Source of the DNA: an uncultured Clostridia bacterium
GTDB taxonomy: Bacteria; Bacillota_I; Bacilli_A; RF39; UBA660
Assembly (NCBI GenBank): GCA_946533175.1
Contig: CAMNBS010000027.1
Span: 1-12,551, forward strand
Direction: 5' to 3'
DNA: 12,551 nt
Part shown: in pieces, positions 1 to 7,147 of the stretch
How the letters are laid out: each line of letters opens with the position of its first letter
Position numbering within the stretch: the first letter of the stretch is position 1
Translations under genes and position numbers: made by a program
The notes under the pieces: model-generated
Databases searched by the model: none
What the model was told of the DNA's origin: nothing
Seen by the model: only the letters and a program-made list of their open reading frames with translations

Positions 1-3
1 CTT

Positions 4-564
4 CTATCCATTATTTGTAGTACTTGTATCTAGTTTAACAACATCCGTATTATTACTATTTAATAACTCAGCTTCAGTACCATCTAAATAATAATGATCA
101 GCACCAGCAGTAAGGCAAATACTATATTCAAAGTTACTCTTACCAGCATCACGTTTTACACGAACGAATGATTTACCTGAAGGACTACATGTTGCCGTAG
201 GATTTTCAGAACGATAGATTCCCATCATTCCAATTTTAGTATAACCTGCTGTTTCACTTAAATATTGAATCTCTCCTCCTAATGGCGAAGATTTACCACC
301 TTTTTCAACAATTTTACTTTCAAAATAATATGTTTGACCAGCTCCAGTAAAAGACGTATCTCCATTTAATTCATTGGCAAGAATTAATTGATCTCTTACC
401 CCATTAATAATTTGTAAACCTGTTTCTTTAAAAGTACTATATTTAGCACTATCCATAATACCATTCATACTGATAATTGCAATACTCATGATTAAAGCTA
501 AAATAACAATTACTGCTAATAATTCAACAAGTGTAAATCCTTTTTTATTTTTTAAAATTTTCAT
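4..564 (-). CDS. type IV pilin-like protein (prepilin N-terminal methylation motif)
   Basis: A 186-aa prepilin-like protein of the type II secretion/type IV pilus/competence pseudopilin superfamily. The N-terminus has the class III signal: two lysines, Gly9, then Phe10-Thr-Leu-Val-Glu14, so Glu sits at +5 after the expected prepilin peptidase cut. A single hydrophobic helix follows (about residues 12-35). The globular domain has two cysteines (126 and 150), placed as in the C-terminal disulfide loop of many pilins. The ATG is preceded by AGGAGAG at good spacing and by its own promoter. The fold is known to assemble into surface or periplasm-like filaments; whether this one is a major pilin, a minor pilin or a ComG-like subunit cannot be told. 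No assembly ATPase, platform protein or prepilin peptidase lies in the window. The C-terminus is Asn/Thr-rich and looks disordered. Confidence 0.85.
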   Translation of the reverse strand: MKILKNKKGFTLVELLAVIVILALIMSIAIISMNGIMDSAKYSTFKETGLQIINGVRDQLILANELNGDTSFTGAGQTYYFESKIVEKGGKSSPLGGEIQYLSETAGYTKIGMMGIYRSENPTATCSPSGKSFVRVKRDAGKSNFEYSICLTAGADHYYLDGTEAELLNSNNTDVVKLDTSTTNNG

Positions 565-591
565 TTTTCTCTCCTTTACTTTTACAATTTT

Positions 592-621
592 AGTCTATCA
601 TACTTTTTTCTTTAAAGTCAA
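592..621 (-). promoter_or_regulatory. sigma-A-type promoter of the first pilin gene
   Basis: On the minus strand, TTGACT (616-621) and TAGACT (592-597) are separated by 18 bases, and a TGA just before the -10 gives an extended -10. It lies about 28 bases upstream of the ATG at 564. It implies that this pilin gene is transcribed apart from the rnc-pilin pair upstream, although no terminator is visible between them. Confidence 0.55.
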
Positions 622-653
622 TATATTTTTTAATATTTAGATTACTTTACATC

Positions 654-1076
654 TCATTTAGACTTAACAACATTTTTGGAGTATAAATCACTTTCATAAA
701 CACAATTATCTATTGTTCCTATTGTTCTTTTACTACCCTCTAAATAAATACAATATGTAACATTACCATCATTTTTAGAATATCTAACATACGAATCACT
801 TTGATAAGTTCCCCCATCGGGATCATTTTTTATATCACTACTATTTTCTAGCAATGTCGATAAAGAAAAATCATGACTATTTTCTTGTCTAATACTATAA
901 TTTGCATTTACTTCAAGTTTAGCTAAAGATATTATTTTTTTGGCATCATCTAACATATTATCTCTTTTAATATTATCCATAATATCAACAATATTAGGAA
1001 TAGCAATAAGTGATAAAATTCCAATAATTGCAATGACTGCTAAAAGTTCCGTTAAAGTAAACCCTTTTTTATTCAT
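654..1076 (-). CDS. second type IV pilin-like protein
   Basis: A 140-aa pilin-like protein. Met-Asn-Lys-Lys-Gly5 is followed by Phe6-Thr-Leu-Thr-Glu10, again with Glu at +5 after the predicted prepilin peptidase site, then a hydrophobic helix to about residue 30. Cys109 and Cys125 near the C-terminus could form the small disulfide loop typical of pilins. The gene starts 3 bases after the rnc stop codon and has no obvious Shine-Dalgarno, so translation probably depends on ribosomes finishing rnc. With the next gene it makes a pair of pilin-like proteins of different size, but no pilus assembly genes are nearby. Major, minor or pseudopilin status is open. Confidence 0.83.
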   Translation of the reverse strand: MNKKGFTLTELLAVIAIIGILSLIAIPNIVDIMDNIKRDNMLDDAKKIISLAKLEVNANYSIRQENSHDFSLSTLLENSSDIKNDPDGGTYQSDSYVRYSKNDGNVTYCIYLEGSKRTIGTIDNCVYESDLYSKNVVKSK

Positions 1077-1079
1077 AAA

Positions 1080-1736
1080 TTATTTTTTAGCTAGCATTTC
1101 TAAAGTAGCCTTAGCCGCTTTTTGACAAGCTTCTTTTTTACTACCAGCTATCCCCTTTCCGTAAATAACATCTTCTATTCTAACGACTACCGTAAAGGTT
1201 TTATTATGACTAGGACCTTTTTCATCAATTAAATCATAAACAAAACTTCTTTTATCCGTCTGCATAGCTTCTTGTAAAATAGACTTATAATCATTTAAAA
1301 AATATGTTTTATCAAGAATATAAGGAGTAACAATATCTAAAATAAACTTTCTAGCAGTATCTATTCCTTGATCTAAATATATTGCTCCAATAAAAGCTTC
1401 AAAGATATCTGCCACAATAGCCTTTTGAATATTCCCAATTTCACCATGTCCAACTCTAATATATTTATATAAACCTATTTTTTGCATATACTCATAGTTA
1501 GCATTTTCACAAACATAATTAGCTCGCCACTTTGTCATATCTCCTTCGTTTTGTTCATAATTTTTATATAAATACTCACTTACAACAAGTTCTAAAACAG
1601 CATCCCCTAGAAATTCTAATCTTTCATAATTTTTTCTATCTTTATGTTCATTAGCATAAGAAGAATGACTAATTGCCACATCATAAATACTTCTATTATT
1701 AGGAATAATACCATATTTCTTTAAAAAATCATCCAT
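1080..1736 (-). CDS. rnc: ribonuclease III
   Basis: Cytoplasmic double-strand-specific endoribonuclease that processes rRNA precursors and structured mRNAs. The protein is 218 aa from the ATG at 1736, close to the family's usual size. The signature ERLEFLGDAV (about residues 39-48) holds Glu41 and Asp45, and the second cluster KAIVADIFEAFIGAIYLD holds Asp110 and Glu113; these are the conserved Mg-binding acidic residues. A C-terminal double-stranded RNA-binding domain (about 150-215) ends with the usual SKKEACQKAAKATLE. The frame stays open upstream to a TTG at 1766, but that TTG lies next to the -10 of the promoter, whereas ATG 1736 has AGAGGT before it, so I chose 1736. The neighbour is unusual: rnc is followed directly by a pilin gene, not by smc/ftsY as in many Firmicutes. 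Confidence 0.95.
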   Translation of the reverse strand: MDDFLKKYGIIPNNRSIYDVAISHSSYANEHKDRKNYERLEFLGDAVLELVVSEYLYKNYEQNEGDMTKWRANYVCENANYEYMQKIGLYKYIRVGHGEIGNIQKAIVADIFEAFIGAIYLDQGIDTARKFILDIVTPYILDKTYFLNDYKSILQEAMQTDKRSFVYDLIDEKGPSHNKTFTVVVRIEDVIYGKGIAGSKKEACQKAAKATLEMLAKK

Positions 1737-1756
1737 ATTGACCTCTATATAATCAT

Positions 1757-1786
1757 AGTATAACAAATATTAAAGAAAAAGTACAA
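1757..1786 (-). promoter_or_regulatory. promoter of rnc and the following pilin gene
   Basis: TTGTAC (1781-1786) and TATACT (1757-1762) on the minus strand, 18 bases apart, with TGT before the -10 (extended -10). It lies directly upstream of the rnc ATG at 1736 and back to back with the yidD promoter. Confidence 0.6.
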
Positions 1787-1792
1787 TTAAAC

Positions 1793-1821
1793 TTGTCGAA
1801 AACAAAAAAAAATAGTAAAAT
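1793..1821 (+). promoter_or_regulatory. promoter of yidD and the ZnuA-like gene
   Basis: TTGTCG (1793-1798), a 17-base A-rich spacer, then TAAAAT (1816-1821). The expected start of transcription is about 9 bases before the AGGTGGG ribosome binding site of yidD. It diverges from the rnc promoter, and the two share only 6 bases between their -35 boxes. Confidence 0.6.
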
Positions 1822-1836
1822 GATTCTAGGTGGGCT

Positions 1837-2058
1837 ATGAGAAAATTATTAATTCATTTAATTAAACTATATCAAAAAACCCCAATAAGTAGTCATAGTA
1901 AATGCAAATATTTTCCAACCTGTTCTAATTATGCTATTATGGTTTTAAATGATTTTGGCACAATTAAAGGAAGTTTTCTAACCATCAAAAGAATAATAAG
2001 GTGCAATCCTTTTAGTAAAGGAGGAATTGATTTGCCACCAAAAAAGGAGAAAAAATGA
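1837..2058 (+). CDS. yidD: membrane protein insertion efficiency factor YidD
   Basis: A 73-aa YidD protein, the usual length. The family is associated with the inner face of the membrane and helps YidC/Sec insert membrane proteins. The family hallmarks are all present: an amphipathic N-terminal helix, then KYFPTCSNYA with its conserved Cys, and the C-terminal RIIRCNPFSKGGIDLPP matching the RCNPF-GGxDxVP signature. The ATG at 1837 has AGGTGGG upstream. The stop TGA overlaps the ATG of the next gene (ATGA), so the two are translationally coupled. In many genomes yidD sits with rnpA/yidC near oriC; here it is paired with a lipoprotein gene instead. Confidence 0.93.
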   Translation: MRKLLIHLIKLYQKTPISSHSKCKYFPTCSNYAIMVLNDFGTIKGSFLTIKRIIRCNPFSKGGIDLPPKKEKK

Positions 2059-2918
2059 AAAAAATAAAATATTTAACAATAATTATGCTTGCTCTAACAT
2101 TAACAGGATGTACTTTTTTTAAACGTGATAATATGGAAAACATTAACATTATAACAACAATTTATCCATTAGAATATGTCACAACCTATTTATATGGGAA
2201 TAGTTCTATTGTTAGTTCTATTTATCCTGATGATACAAATACTGATACTTATTCTTTAACTGAAAAACAATATAAAGATAATAGTAAAAAAGATTTATTT
2301 ATCTATATGGGAGCAAGAGATTCAGATATTGCTGTTGAACTAATTAATCGTAATAAAAATCTTAAGTTAATTGATGCAACTTTTGGAATGGAACATAAAA
2401 TGGATGTCAGTGAATTATGGCTTAATCCTTCAAATTTATTAATGATTGCGCAAAATATACGTAATGGTTTAGATGAATATATTGATAATAATTATATTAT
2501 TGTTGAAATAGATGAAAAATATAATGAATTAAAAATGTTACTTTCAGAAGTTGATGCCAATTATAAAACAACCATTGAAAATGCCAAGAAAAAAACTATT
2601 TATTCAAATAGCAAATCTTTATTGTTTTTAGAAAAATATGGTTTAAAAGTAATTGTTGTAAACAAAGACTTAGAATTATATGAAAAGAATCTTGCCCTTT
2701 TAAAAGAAGATATTGAAAATGAAAAAATAGAATATTTCTACACAATTGAAAATAGTACAATCGATAATGAAATACAAAATCTTGTTGATGATAAAAAACT
2801 ATCTTTATTAGAATTCCGGGATGTTAAAAGTATTACCGATAAAGAAAGAGATAACAAAACAACTTATATTGACATTATGAACGATAATATTGAAAAAATT
2901 AAAAAAGAAATTTATTAA
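2055..2918 (+). CDS. ZnuA/TroA-like solute-binding lipoprotein lacking the metal-site histidines
   Basis: A 287-aa lipoprotein: signal peptide with lipobox LTGC (Cys19), then a fold like the cluster A-I zinc/manganese binding proteins. Recognisable blocks are TTIYPLEYV (34-42), the KKDLFIYMGA strand (78-87), ELWLNPSN (120-127), and a second lobe with FLEKYGLKVIVV (191-202). What is missing is notable. The first-lobe His of the usual H-x-Y-E-P-T block is replaced in TDTYSLTE (63-70), the His before WL-P is Glu120, and the His of the second-lobe TFHDAF-like block is replaced in IYSNSKS (182-188). The protein may therefore bind something other than zinc, or have become a structural or sensor lipoprotein. 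No permease or ATPase gene is adjacent. The start ATG overlaps the yidD stop and has AAGGAG before it. Confidence 0.72.
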   Translation: MKKIKYLTIIMLALTLTGCTFFKRDNMENINIITTIYPLEYVTTYLYGNSSIVSSIYPDDTNTDTYSLTEKQYKDNSKKDLFIYMGARDSDIAVELINRNKNLKLIDATFGMEHKMDVSELWLNPSNLLMIAQNIRNGLDEYIDNNYIIVEIDEKYNELKMLLSEVDANYKTTIENAKKKTIYSNSKSLLFLEKYGLKVIVVNKDLELYEKNLALLKEDIENEKIEYFYTIENSTIDNEIQNLVDDKKLSLLEFRDVKSITDKERDNKTTYIDIMNDNIEKIKKEIY

Positions 2919-2923
2919 ATAAA

Positions 2924-2963
2924 AAAAGAATTGTTTATGTTAAACAAAATAAACAATTCTTTT
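2924..2963. terminator. bidirectional intrinsic terminator
   Basis: A perfect 14-bp stem (2924-2937 pairing with 2950-2963) with a 12-base loop, A-tract on one side and T-tract on the other. It sits between the convergent lipoprotein gene and the membrane protein gene, and its right arm overlaps the stop codon of the latter, so it can serve both strands. Confidence 0.9.
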
Positions 2964-3351
2964 ATTTTTCTTCTTTTTCTTCTTGAACATTCTCTTCTTC
3001 TACTTCTAATTCATTATGACTATTCATATATTTAATAGATTTTAAATAAATCCAGATTAATAATACAAACAAACATAATGATAAGAAAATCAACAAAGCA
3101 ATATACATGATATTATCATATAATATTTTTTTGGCAGAAAAACTTACTATTACCCACAAGGTATATCCAATAATAAGCGGTAAAACAAAACTAATTGCTA
3201 AAATAATAGATATCTTAATAAAATAATTAAAACGAAATTTCTGATTTTCTTTGCTTCTTAAAAAGATAAATGCTATAAGATCAGCCAATAAAATTACAGC
3301 AACTGGAACCACCGATAAAAAAATAATTTCTTTCGTAAGATTATCAAACAT
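2962..3351 (-). CDS. small membrane protein with acidic tail, function unknown
   Basis: I do not recognise a family. The 129-aa protein has three hydrophobic segments (about 8-31, 44-71 and 80-104) and a strongly acidic, Glu-rich C-terminal tail (about 112-129) that should lie on one side of the membrane. The ATG has GGTGAT upstream and a promoter of its own. It is convergent with the ZnuA-like gene and shares that terminator; the gene upstream (GHL10-like) is on the same strand 51 bases away. Nothing in the context assigns a role. Confidence 0.75.
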   Translation of the reverse strand: MFDNLTKEIIFLSVVPVAVILLADLIAFIFLRSKENQKFRFNYFIKISIILAISFVLPLIIGYTLWVIVSFSAKKILYDNIMYIALLIFLSLCLFVLLIWIYLKSIKYMNSHNELEVEEENVQEEKEEK

Positions 3352-3365
3352 TTACTATCACCAAT

Positions 3366-3395
3366 ATTATAATATCATAAATACTTTTTTTTCAC
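3366..3395 (-). promoter_or_regulatory. promoter of the small membrane protein gene
   Basis: A perfect TATAAT (3366-3371) on the minus strand with a weak GTGAAA (3390-3395) 18 bases upstream. It lies 14 bases before the ATG at 3351, leaving room for the GGTGAT ribosome binding site. Confidence 0.5.
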
Positions 3396-3402
3396 CATAA
3401 AT

Positions 3403-4584
3403 TTAATTAATTTTTTTTAAATTTTCTAATTCCTTAACACTAAGATTATTTTGATACTTTTTATCATACATAAAATCATAGCGAAAAAGAGCATAACCTG
3501 ATAAATCATTATTTCGAATTATTTCAACCTGTTTTTTTAAAATATTATCATTTTCTTGCCATTCATTTTTACCTTTACCTGCTTCACTATCAACAACTCC
3601 ACTTTTATAAAAAGCTAGTACAGGAATTATTTTTATTTTTTGATTACCTCTTATTTCTTGCCATTTTTTTAAACTATCCATAAAAGATAAATATTCATTA
3701 TTAAAACCATAATATAATTGAGGCATAATCATGTCAATATAATTTTCATTATTTAACCAAGTTTTTACATCAGCATAATGATATTGATAATTATTATTAA
3801 TATTTCCATCAGGAGCAATCGAAAAAATAATATTAGCCTTTTTCATTTTAATTAATTTATATATACGTTTAATTAAGTCATTCGTATGATGAAGTCGAAA
3901 TTCCTTTAAACTCATTTCACCATTATTTTGTTGATAATTTTGATACTCTTCTTGATCAATATCTTTTTGCATATAAAAATAATCATCAAAGTGAATACCA
4001 TCAACATCATATTTATTAATTATTTCCTCTACTTGATGAACAATTAAGTTTTTAACAATTTCACTGCTAGGATTATAATAAATTCCCTCCTTATTGACCA
4101 TTACACTTGATGTGTTTAAAAGTTTATAAGCTGGATTTTCTTTACTTATTTTTTCAATATTATTATCAAAGCTAATACGATATGGATTAAGCCAAGCATA
4201 TAAAAGCATGTTATGACGATGAGCAATAGTAATAAAATATTCTAAATAATCAAATCCAGGATTTTTTCCTTCCGTACCAGTTAATGTATGTGAATATGGC
4301 ATAATCTCAGATTCATAAATACTATCAGAAAAAGGACTCACGTGTAGAATAATAGTATTGAAACCATCCATTTCAATATTATCAATCATTTTTTCTATTT
4401 TTGCTTGATTAATTGTTTTTCCACCACTATAAAAATTATTATAATATTCTAAATATGAAATATATACTGCTCGAATTTCCGAAATATTATTTAAAGATTC
4501 TTTATTTTTCTTAATATAACTAATTGTTGCATCAACACTAAAAAAAGATATAATTAAAAAAATAATGCCTATTGTTCTTTTCAT
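3403..4584 (-). CDS. GHL10-type (DUF187/YngK-like) glycoside hydrolase-like protein
   Basis: A 393-aa exported protein. An N-terminal hydrophobic segment (about 4-20) can act as a signal peptide or anchor. The rest is a TIM-barrel-type glycosyl hydrolase-like 10 domain (about 36-350): EIRAVYISY at its start, NIEMDGFNTIILHVSPFSDSIY, PGFDYLEYFITIAHRHNM, the YAWLNPYRIS block, and DVDGIHFDDYFY, where the paired Asp residues are candidates for the active-site acids. Family members such as YngK of Bacillus subtilis are thought to act on cell-wall or exopolysaccharide glycans; the substrate here is unknown. The next gene upstream is an O-antigen ligase-like protein, so a surface polysaccharide is a reasonable target. 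No Shine-Dalgarno precedes ATG 4584 and the promoter -10 is very close, so the mRNA may be leaderless. Confidence 0.85.
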   Translation of the reverse strand: MKRTIGIIFLIISFFSVDATISYIKKNKESLNNISEIRAVYISYLEYYNNFYSGGKTINQAKIEKMIDNIEMDGFNTIILHVSPFSDSIYESEIMPYSHTLTGTEGKNPGFDYLEYFITIAHRHNMLLYAWLNPYRISFDNNIEKISKENPAYKLLNTSSVMVNKEGIYYNPSSEIVKNLIVHQVEEIINKYDVDGIHFDDYFYMQKDIDQEEYQNYQQNNGEMSLKEFRLHHTNDLIKRIYKLIKMKKANIIFSIAPDGNINNNYQYHYADVKTWLNNENYIDMIMPQLYYGFNNEYLSFMDSLKKWQEIRGNQKIKIIPVLAFYKSGVVDSEAGKGKNEWQENDNILKKQVEIIRNNDLSGYALFRYDFMYDKKYQNNLSVKELENLKKIN

Positions 4585-4592
4585 ATTTTAAT

Positions 4593-4623
4593 TTTATAAA
4601 AAACAAAGGTATTATTTTGTCAA
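4593..4623 (-). promoter_or_regulatory. promoter of the GHL10-like gene
   Basis: A perfect TTGACA (4618-4623) and TATAAA (4593-4598) on the minus strand, spacer 19 bases (long; TTATAA at 18 is an alternative). The -10 ends only 8 bases before the ATG at 4584, so transcription should begin within a few bases of the start codon. Confidence 0.55.
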
Positions 4624-4626
4624 AAA

Positions 4627-5955
4627 TTATATGTTAGAATTATTTACATTCTCTTTATACAAACTAATTAATAAACCCAATAATATCATAAAGTATGGTG
4701 ATGTATAAAACATACTATTACCAAATACTGAAGAAATAAAATAACACATAGCAGTAAAATAAATGGTAATATTAATATTATTATTTTTAATATTTTTTAA
4801 ATTATTCCATGCTAAAATTATAATTAAAGAAAGATATACTAAAGCACCAGGAATACCTATAAAAGCAGATATTTCTAAAAGAACATTATGTGGTCGATCA
4901 TTATGATAAATTGATAAAGTATGATAATATTCATTTAAGCATTCCATTCCTCCCCCTATAATTGGATGATCAAGGGTATAATTAATAGCATTTCGCCATA
5001 AAAAACCGCGATTCGAACCAGCTGAATCAGATTTTTCACTTTTTGGTTTATTACTGATAACATCATTAACATCACTAAATAATTTATTAATATTATGAAT
5101 AATTGTTCCTTTGGTATTTTCAAAATATAATCTTTCACCTACTTTAATATCATAATGTGAAACAATAAAAGAAATAAGAATAAAAGAAACGAAAACAATT
5201 ATAACATTTAATCTATGATATTTTTTTATTAAAGAGTAAATAAGCAAACTAACAATACTAATCATTACTGCTAAATAGCAACCAAAAGTATCATTTCGTA
5301 TTAAAAGATATAAAAGAAAAATGTAGGCTAAAAAGTAAAAAAATTGTTTTATCTTATCATTGTCTACAAACATATTAGCCGAAAGTATAACAGAAAGCAT
5401 TAAAAAATAGCCATAATGATTCGAATTATAAAAAATATTAGCAAATTTCATATAAGAAAAATCACTTCTAAATAGTGGCAATATTGTTATAATAAGAGCC
5501 GAAATAATAATCATACCAACAAGATTTTTTTTATATTTTTCTTGTTTTATAATAGATGATATCAAAATAAAACCAATGTACATTATATAGACAATTAAAC
5601 CTTCACGACGATATGATTCTCCTAAAAAAGATAGTCTAGGATTTTTACTAAAAAGAGAAGATATTATTCCCAAAAATAAAAGAATGATTAAAAGAATTTC
5701 GCAAAGATATTTCTTTTTAGTTAATCTCCCATCTTTTCGTTGTTTAAAAAAATAAACAAGATATTCAATGAAACCTAAAATACCAATAATATATATTATT
5801 AACGAAAAATAAAGTTTGTTTAAAACAGGAAAAAACTGTTTAATAACATACTCAACTATTGGAGAAACAGCCCAAAACATGAGAATTATATAAGAAAATT
5901 CTTCTAAGTAGCTATAATCAATTTTATTAATTAAAGTTTCTAATTTTTTCATCAT
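4627..5955 (-). CDS. O-antigen ligase/Wzy-like polysaccharide polymerase membrane protein
   Basis: A 442-aa multi-span membrane protein with about ten to twelve hydrophobic segments. The long extracellular loop with the Wzy_C (O-antigen ligase) signature covers about residues 311-366: GSNRGFLWRNA with Arg316, DHPIIGGGMECLNEYY, then DRPHNVLLEI with His356-Asn357, followed by the Gly-rich start of the next helix. An earlier FYNSNHYGYFL (175-185) matches the N-x-N/H-G block of the family. Such proteins join or polymerise lipid-linked glycans on the outer face of the membrane; in Gram-positives the acceptor is often unknown, and some relatives glycosylate pilins. The ATG pair at 5955/5952 is preceded by GGAG, and 5955 gives the better spacing of 5 bases. 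No other glycan biosynthesis genes are in the window. Confidence 0.82.
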   Translation of the reverse strand: MMKKLETLINKIDYSYLEEFSYIILMFWAVSPIVEYVIKQFFPVLNKLYFSLIIYIIGILGFIEYLVYFFKQRKDGRLTKKKYLCEILLIILLFLGIISSLFSKNPRLSFLGESYRREGLIVYIMYIGFILISSIIKQEKYKKNLVGMIIISALIITILPLFRSDFSYMKFANIFYNSNHYGYFLMLSVILSANMFVDNDKIKQFFYFLAYIFLLYLLIRNDTFGCYLAVMISIVSLLIYSLIKKYHRLNVIIVFVSFILISFIVSHYDIKVGERLYFENTKGTIIHNINKLFSDVNDVISNKPKSEKSDSAGSNRGFLWRNAINYTLDHPIIGGGMECLNEYYHTLSIYHNDRPHNVLLEISAFIGIPGALVYLSLIIILAWNNLKNIKNNNINITIYFTAMCYFISSVFGNSMFYTSPYFMILLGLLISLYKENVNNSNI

Positions 5956-5970
5956 GTATACTCCATATAT

Positions 5971-5979
5971 TTTATATCA
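5971..5979 (-). promoter_or_regulatory. extended -10 promoter of the O-antigen ligase-like gene
   Basis: TGATATAAA on the minus strand: a TATAAA -10 (5971-5976) with TGA just upstream and no good -35. It lies in the gap after the rnhB terminator, about 16 bases before the start codon. Confidence 0.4.
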
Positions 5980-6021
5980 CATTCATTGTACTAAATTTTT
6001 TTTTTATTTACAAGATATAAC

Positions 6022-6057
6022 AAAAAAGACTATTTATTCTTCTCTAAATAGTCTTTT
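6022..6057 (-). terminator. intrinsic terminator built into the 3' end of rnhB
   Basis: A 13-bp perfect stem (6024-6036 with 6045-6057) and an 8-base loop, ending in a short T-run on the minus strand. The last codons and the TAG stop of rnhB (6030-6032) lie inside the hairpin. Confidence 0.82.
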
Positions 6058-6644
6058 ACTGGTCCATATGTTAAACGATATCCGGAAATTATTCCATATT
6101 TATTTATGGCATCAAGATGTTCTTTCGTTGGATATCCCTTATTCTTTTTATAATGATACATTGGATACTTTTTATCCATTTCATACATCATTCGATCACG
6201 GGTAACTTTAGCAATAACACTAGCCGCTGCGATTGACAAGCTTTTAGCATCTCCCTTAATAATAGAAGTCGTTGGAATATCAATATCTAAAGGCATAGCA
6301 TCAATCAAAACATGCTCAGGTTTTACTGATAAACCATTAATAGCATCTATCATTGCTAATTTAGTTGCCGCATAAATATTTATTTCATCAATTATTTTAG
6401 CGTCTTTCATGCCAATACTAACACTAATAGCATCACGCATAATAATATCATAAAACTTATCTCTTTTCTTCTCTGAAAGCTTTTTTGAATCAGTAAGTCC
6501 TTCTAATCTATAATTTATAGGTAAAATAACCGCTGCCGTTACAACTGGACCAACTAATGGCCCACGACCGACCTCATCAACTCCTGCGATTAAAGTAATA
6601 CCTTTATTAATCAATTCTTTCTCATAGAGATATAAATCATCCAT
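6030..6644 (-). CDS. rnhB: ribonuclease HII
   Basis: Cytoplasmic RNase HII, which removes ribonucleotides misincorporated in DNA and RNA of RNA-DNA hybrids. The protein is 204 aa from ATG 6644. The catalytic signature GVDEVGRGPLVGPVVTAAVILP holds the paired Asp-Glu; LIDAMPLD gives the next metal-binding Asp, and AAASVIAKVTRDRMM the last conserved block with Asp. A TTG at 6659 keeps the frame open upstream, but it lies inside yqeY; ATG 6644 is one base after the yqeY stop and fits the family N-terminus, so I chose it. There is no clear Shine-Dalgarno, so translation is probably coupled to yqeY. The gene ends in its own terminator. Confidence 0.94.
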   Translation of the reverse strand: MDDLYLYEKELINKGITLIAGVDEVGRGPLVGPVVTAAVILPINYRLEGLTDSKKLSEKKRDKFYDIIMRDAISVSIGMKDAKIIDEINIYAATKLAMIDAINGLSVKPEHVLIDAMPLDIDIPTTSIIKGDAKSLSIAAASVIAKVTRDRMMYEMDKKYPMYHYKKNKGYPTKEHLDAINKYGIISGYRLTYGPVKDYLEKNK

Positions 6645-6645
6645 A

Positions 6646-7089
6646 TTATAAACTAGCAAGTCTTTCTTTAATAAGATTACTTACTTGTGACATATCAGCT
6701 TTGCCCTTTAATTTTGGTGTTACTTCGCGCATAATGCTTCCCATATCTTTAGAAGATGTTGGGTGAACTTTATCAAAAGCTTCATCTAAAATAGCTATTA
6801 CTTCTTCATTACTTAATTGTTTAGGTAGATATTCTTGTAATAAAGTTATTTCATCTTCGGTTTTAGATATTAAATCATCACGATTACCTTTTTTAAATTC
6901 ATTAATAGATTCCTTTCTCGTTTTTATTTGATGAGAAATAACACTAATAACCAAATCATCATTAATTTCTACTTTCTTATTAATATGTTCTAAATCTATT
7001 TCCCCTTTTACTCCTCTTAACGTTTGTACTTTTAAAGTATTTTTCTCTTTCATTGCCTCAACAATACTTGTTTTTATCTTGTCATACAT
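6646..7089 (-). CDS. yqeY: GatB/YqeY domain protein
   Basis: A 147-aa YqeY protein of typical length, related to the C-terminal tail domain of the amidotransferase subunit GatB; helical and cytoplasmic. Family blocks are KTSIVEAMKEKNTLKVQTLRG at the start, TRKESINEFKKGNRDDL in the middle, and EYLPKQLSNEE, followed by DMGSIMREVTPKLKGKADMS near the C-terminus. A role in tRNA-linked reactions is suspected from homology but not established. ATG 7089 has a strong AGGAGGA. Its close association with rpsU upstream is a conserved Firmicutes arrangement, although here a terminator and a fresh promoter separate them. rnhB follows after 1 base. Confidence 0.93.
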   Translation of the reverse strand: MYDKIKTSIVEAMKEKNTLKVQTLRGVKGEIDLEHINKKVEINDDLVISVISHQIKTRKESINEFKKGNRDDLISKTEDEITLLQEYLPKQLSNEEVIAILDEAFDKVHPTSSKDMGSIMREVTPKLKGKADMSQVSNLIKERLASL

Positions 7090-7109
7090 AATTCTTCCTC
7101 CTAACCATT

Positions 7110-7138
7110 ATTATAAATTATTTCTTGAAATAACTCAA
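7110..7138 (-). promoter_or_regulatory. promoter of yqeY-rnhB
   Basis: TTGAGT (7133-7138), exactly 17 bases, then a perfect TATAAT (7110-7115) on the minus strand, directly after the rpsU terminator and about 20 bases before the yqeY start. Confidence 0.75.
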
Positions 7139-7147
7139 CAATTTAAA

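Noticed and set aside
940..1125. Plus-strand open frame of 61 codons
   Set aside because: It lies opposite the second pilin gene and the rnc end; no ribosome binding site, and its hydrophobicity mirrors the pilin helix on the other strand.
3401..3426. AT-only stem after the GHL10-like gene as a terminator
   Set aside because: The 8-bp stem is all A-T and is not followed by a T-run on the minus strand.
4956..5138. Minus-strand frame of 60 codons inside the O-antigen ligase-like gene
   Set aside because: It is a shifted frame within a well-supported gene; no start signals and no recognisable protein.
5954..6205. Plus-strand frame of 83 codons opposite rnhB
   Set aside because: It covers the antisense of the rnhB terminator and 3' coding end; no ribosome binding site.
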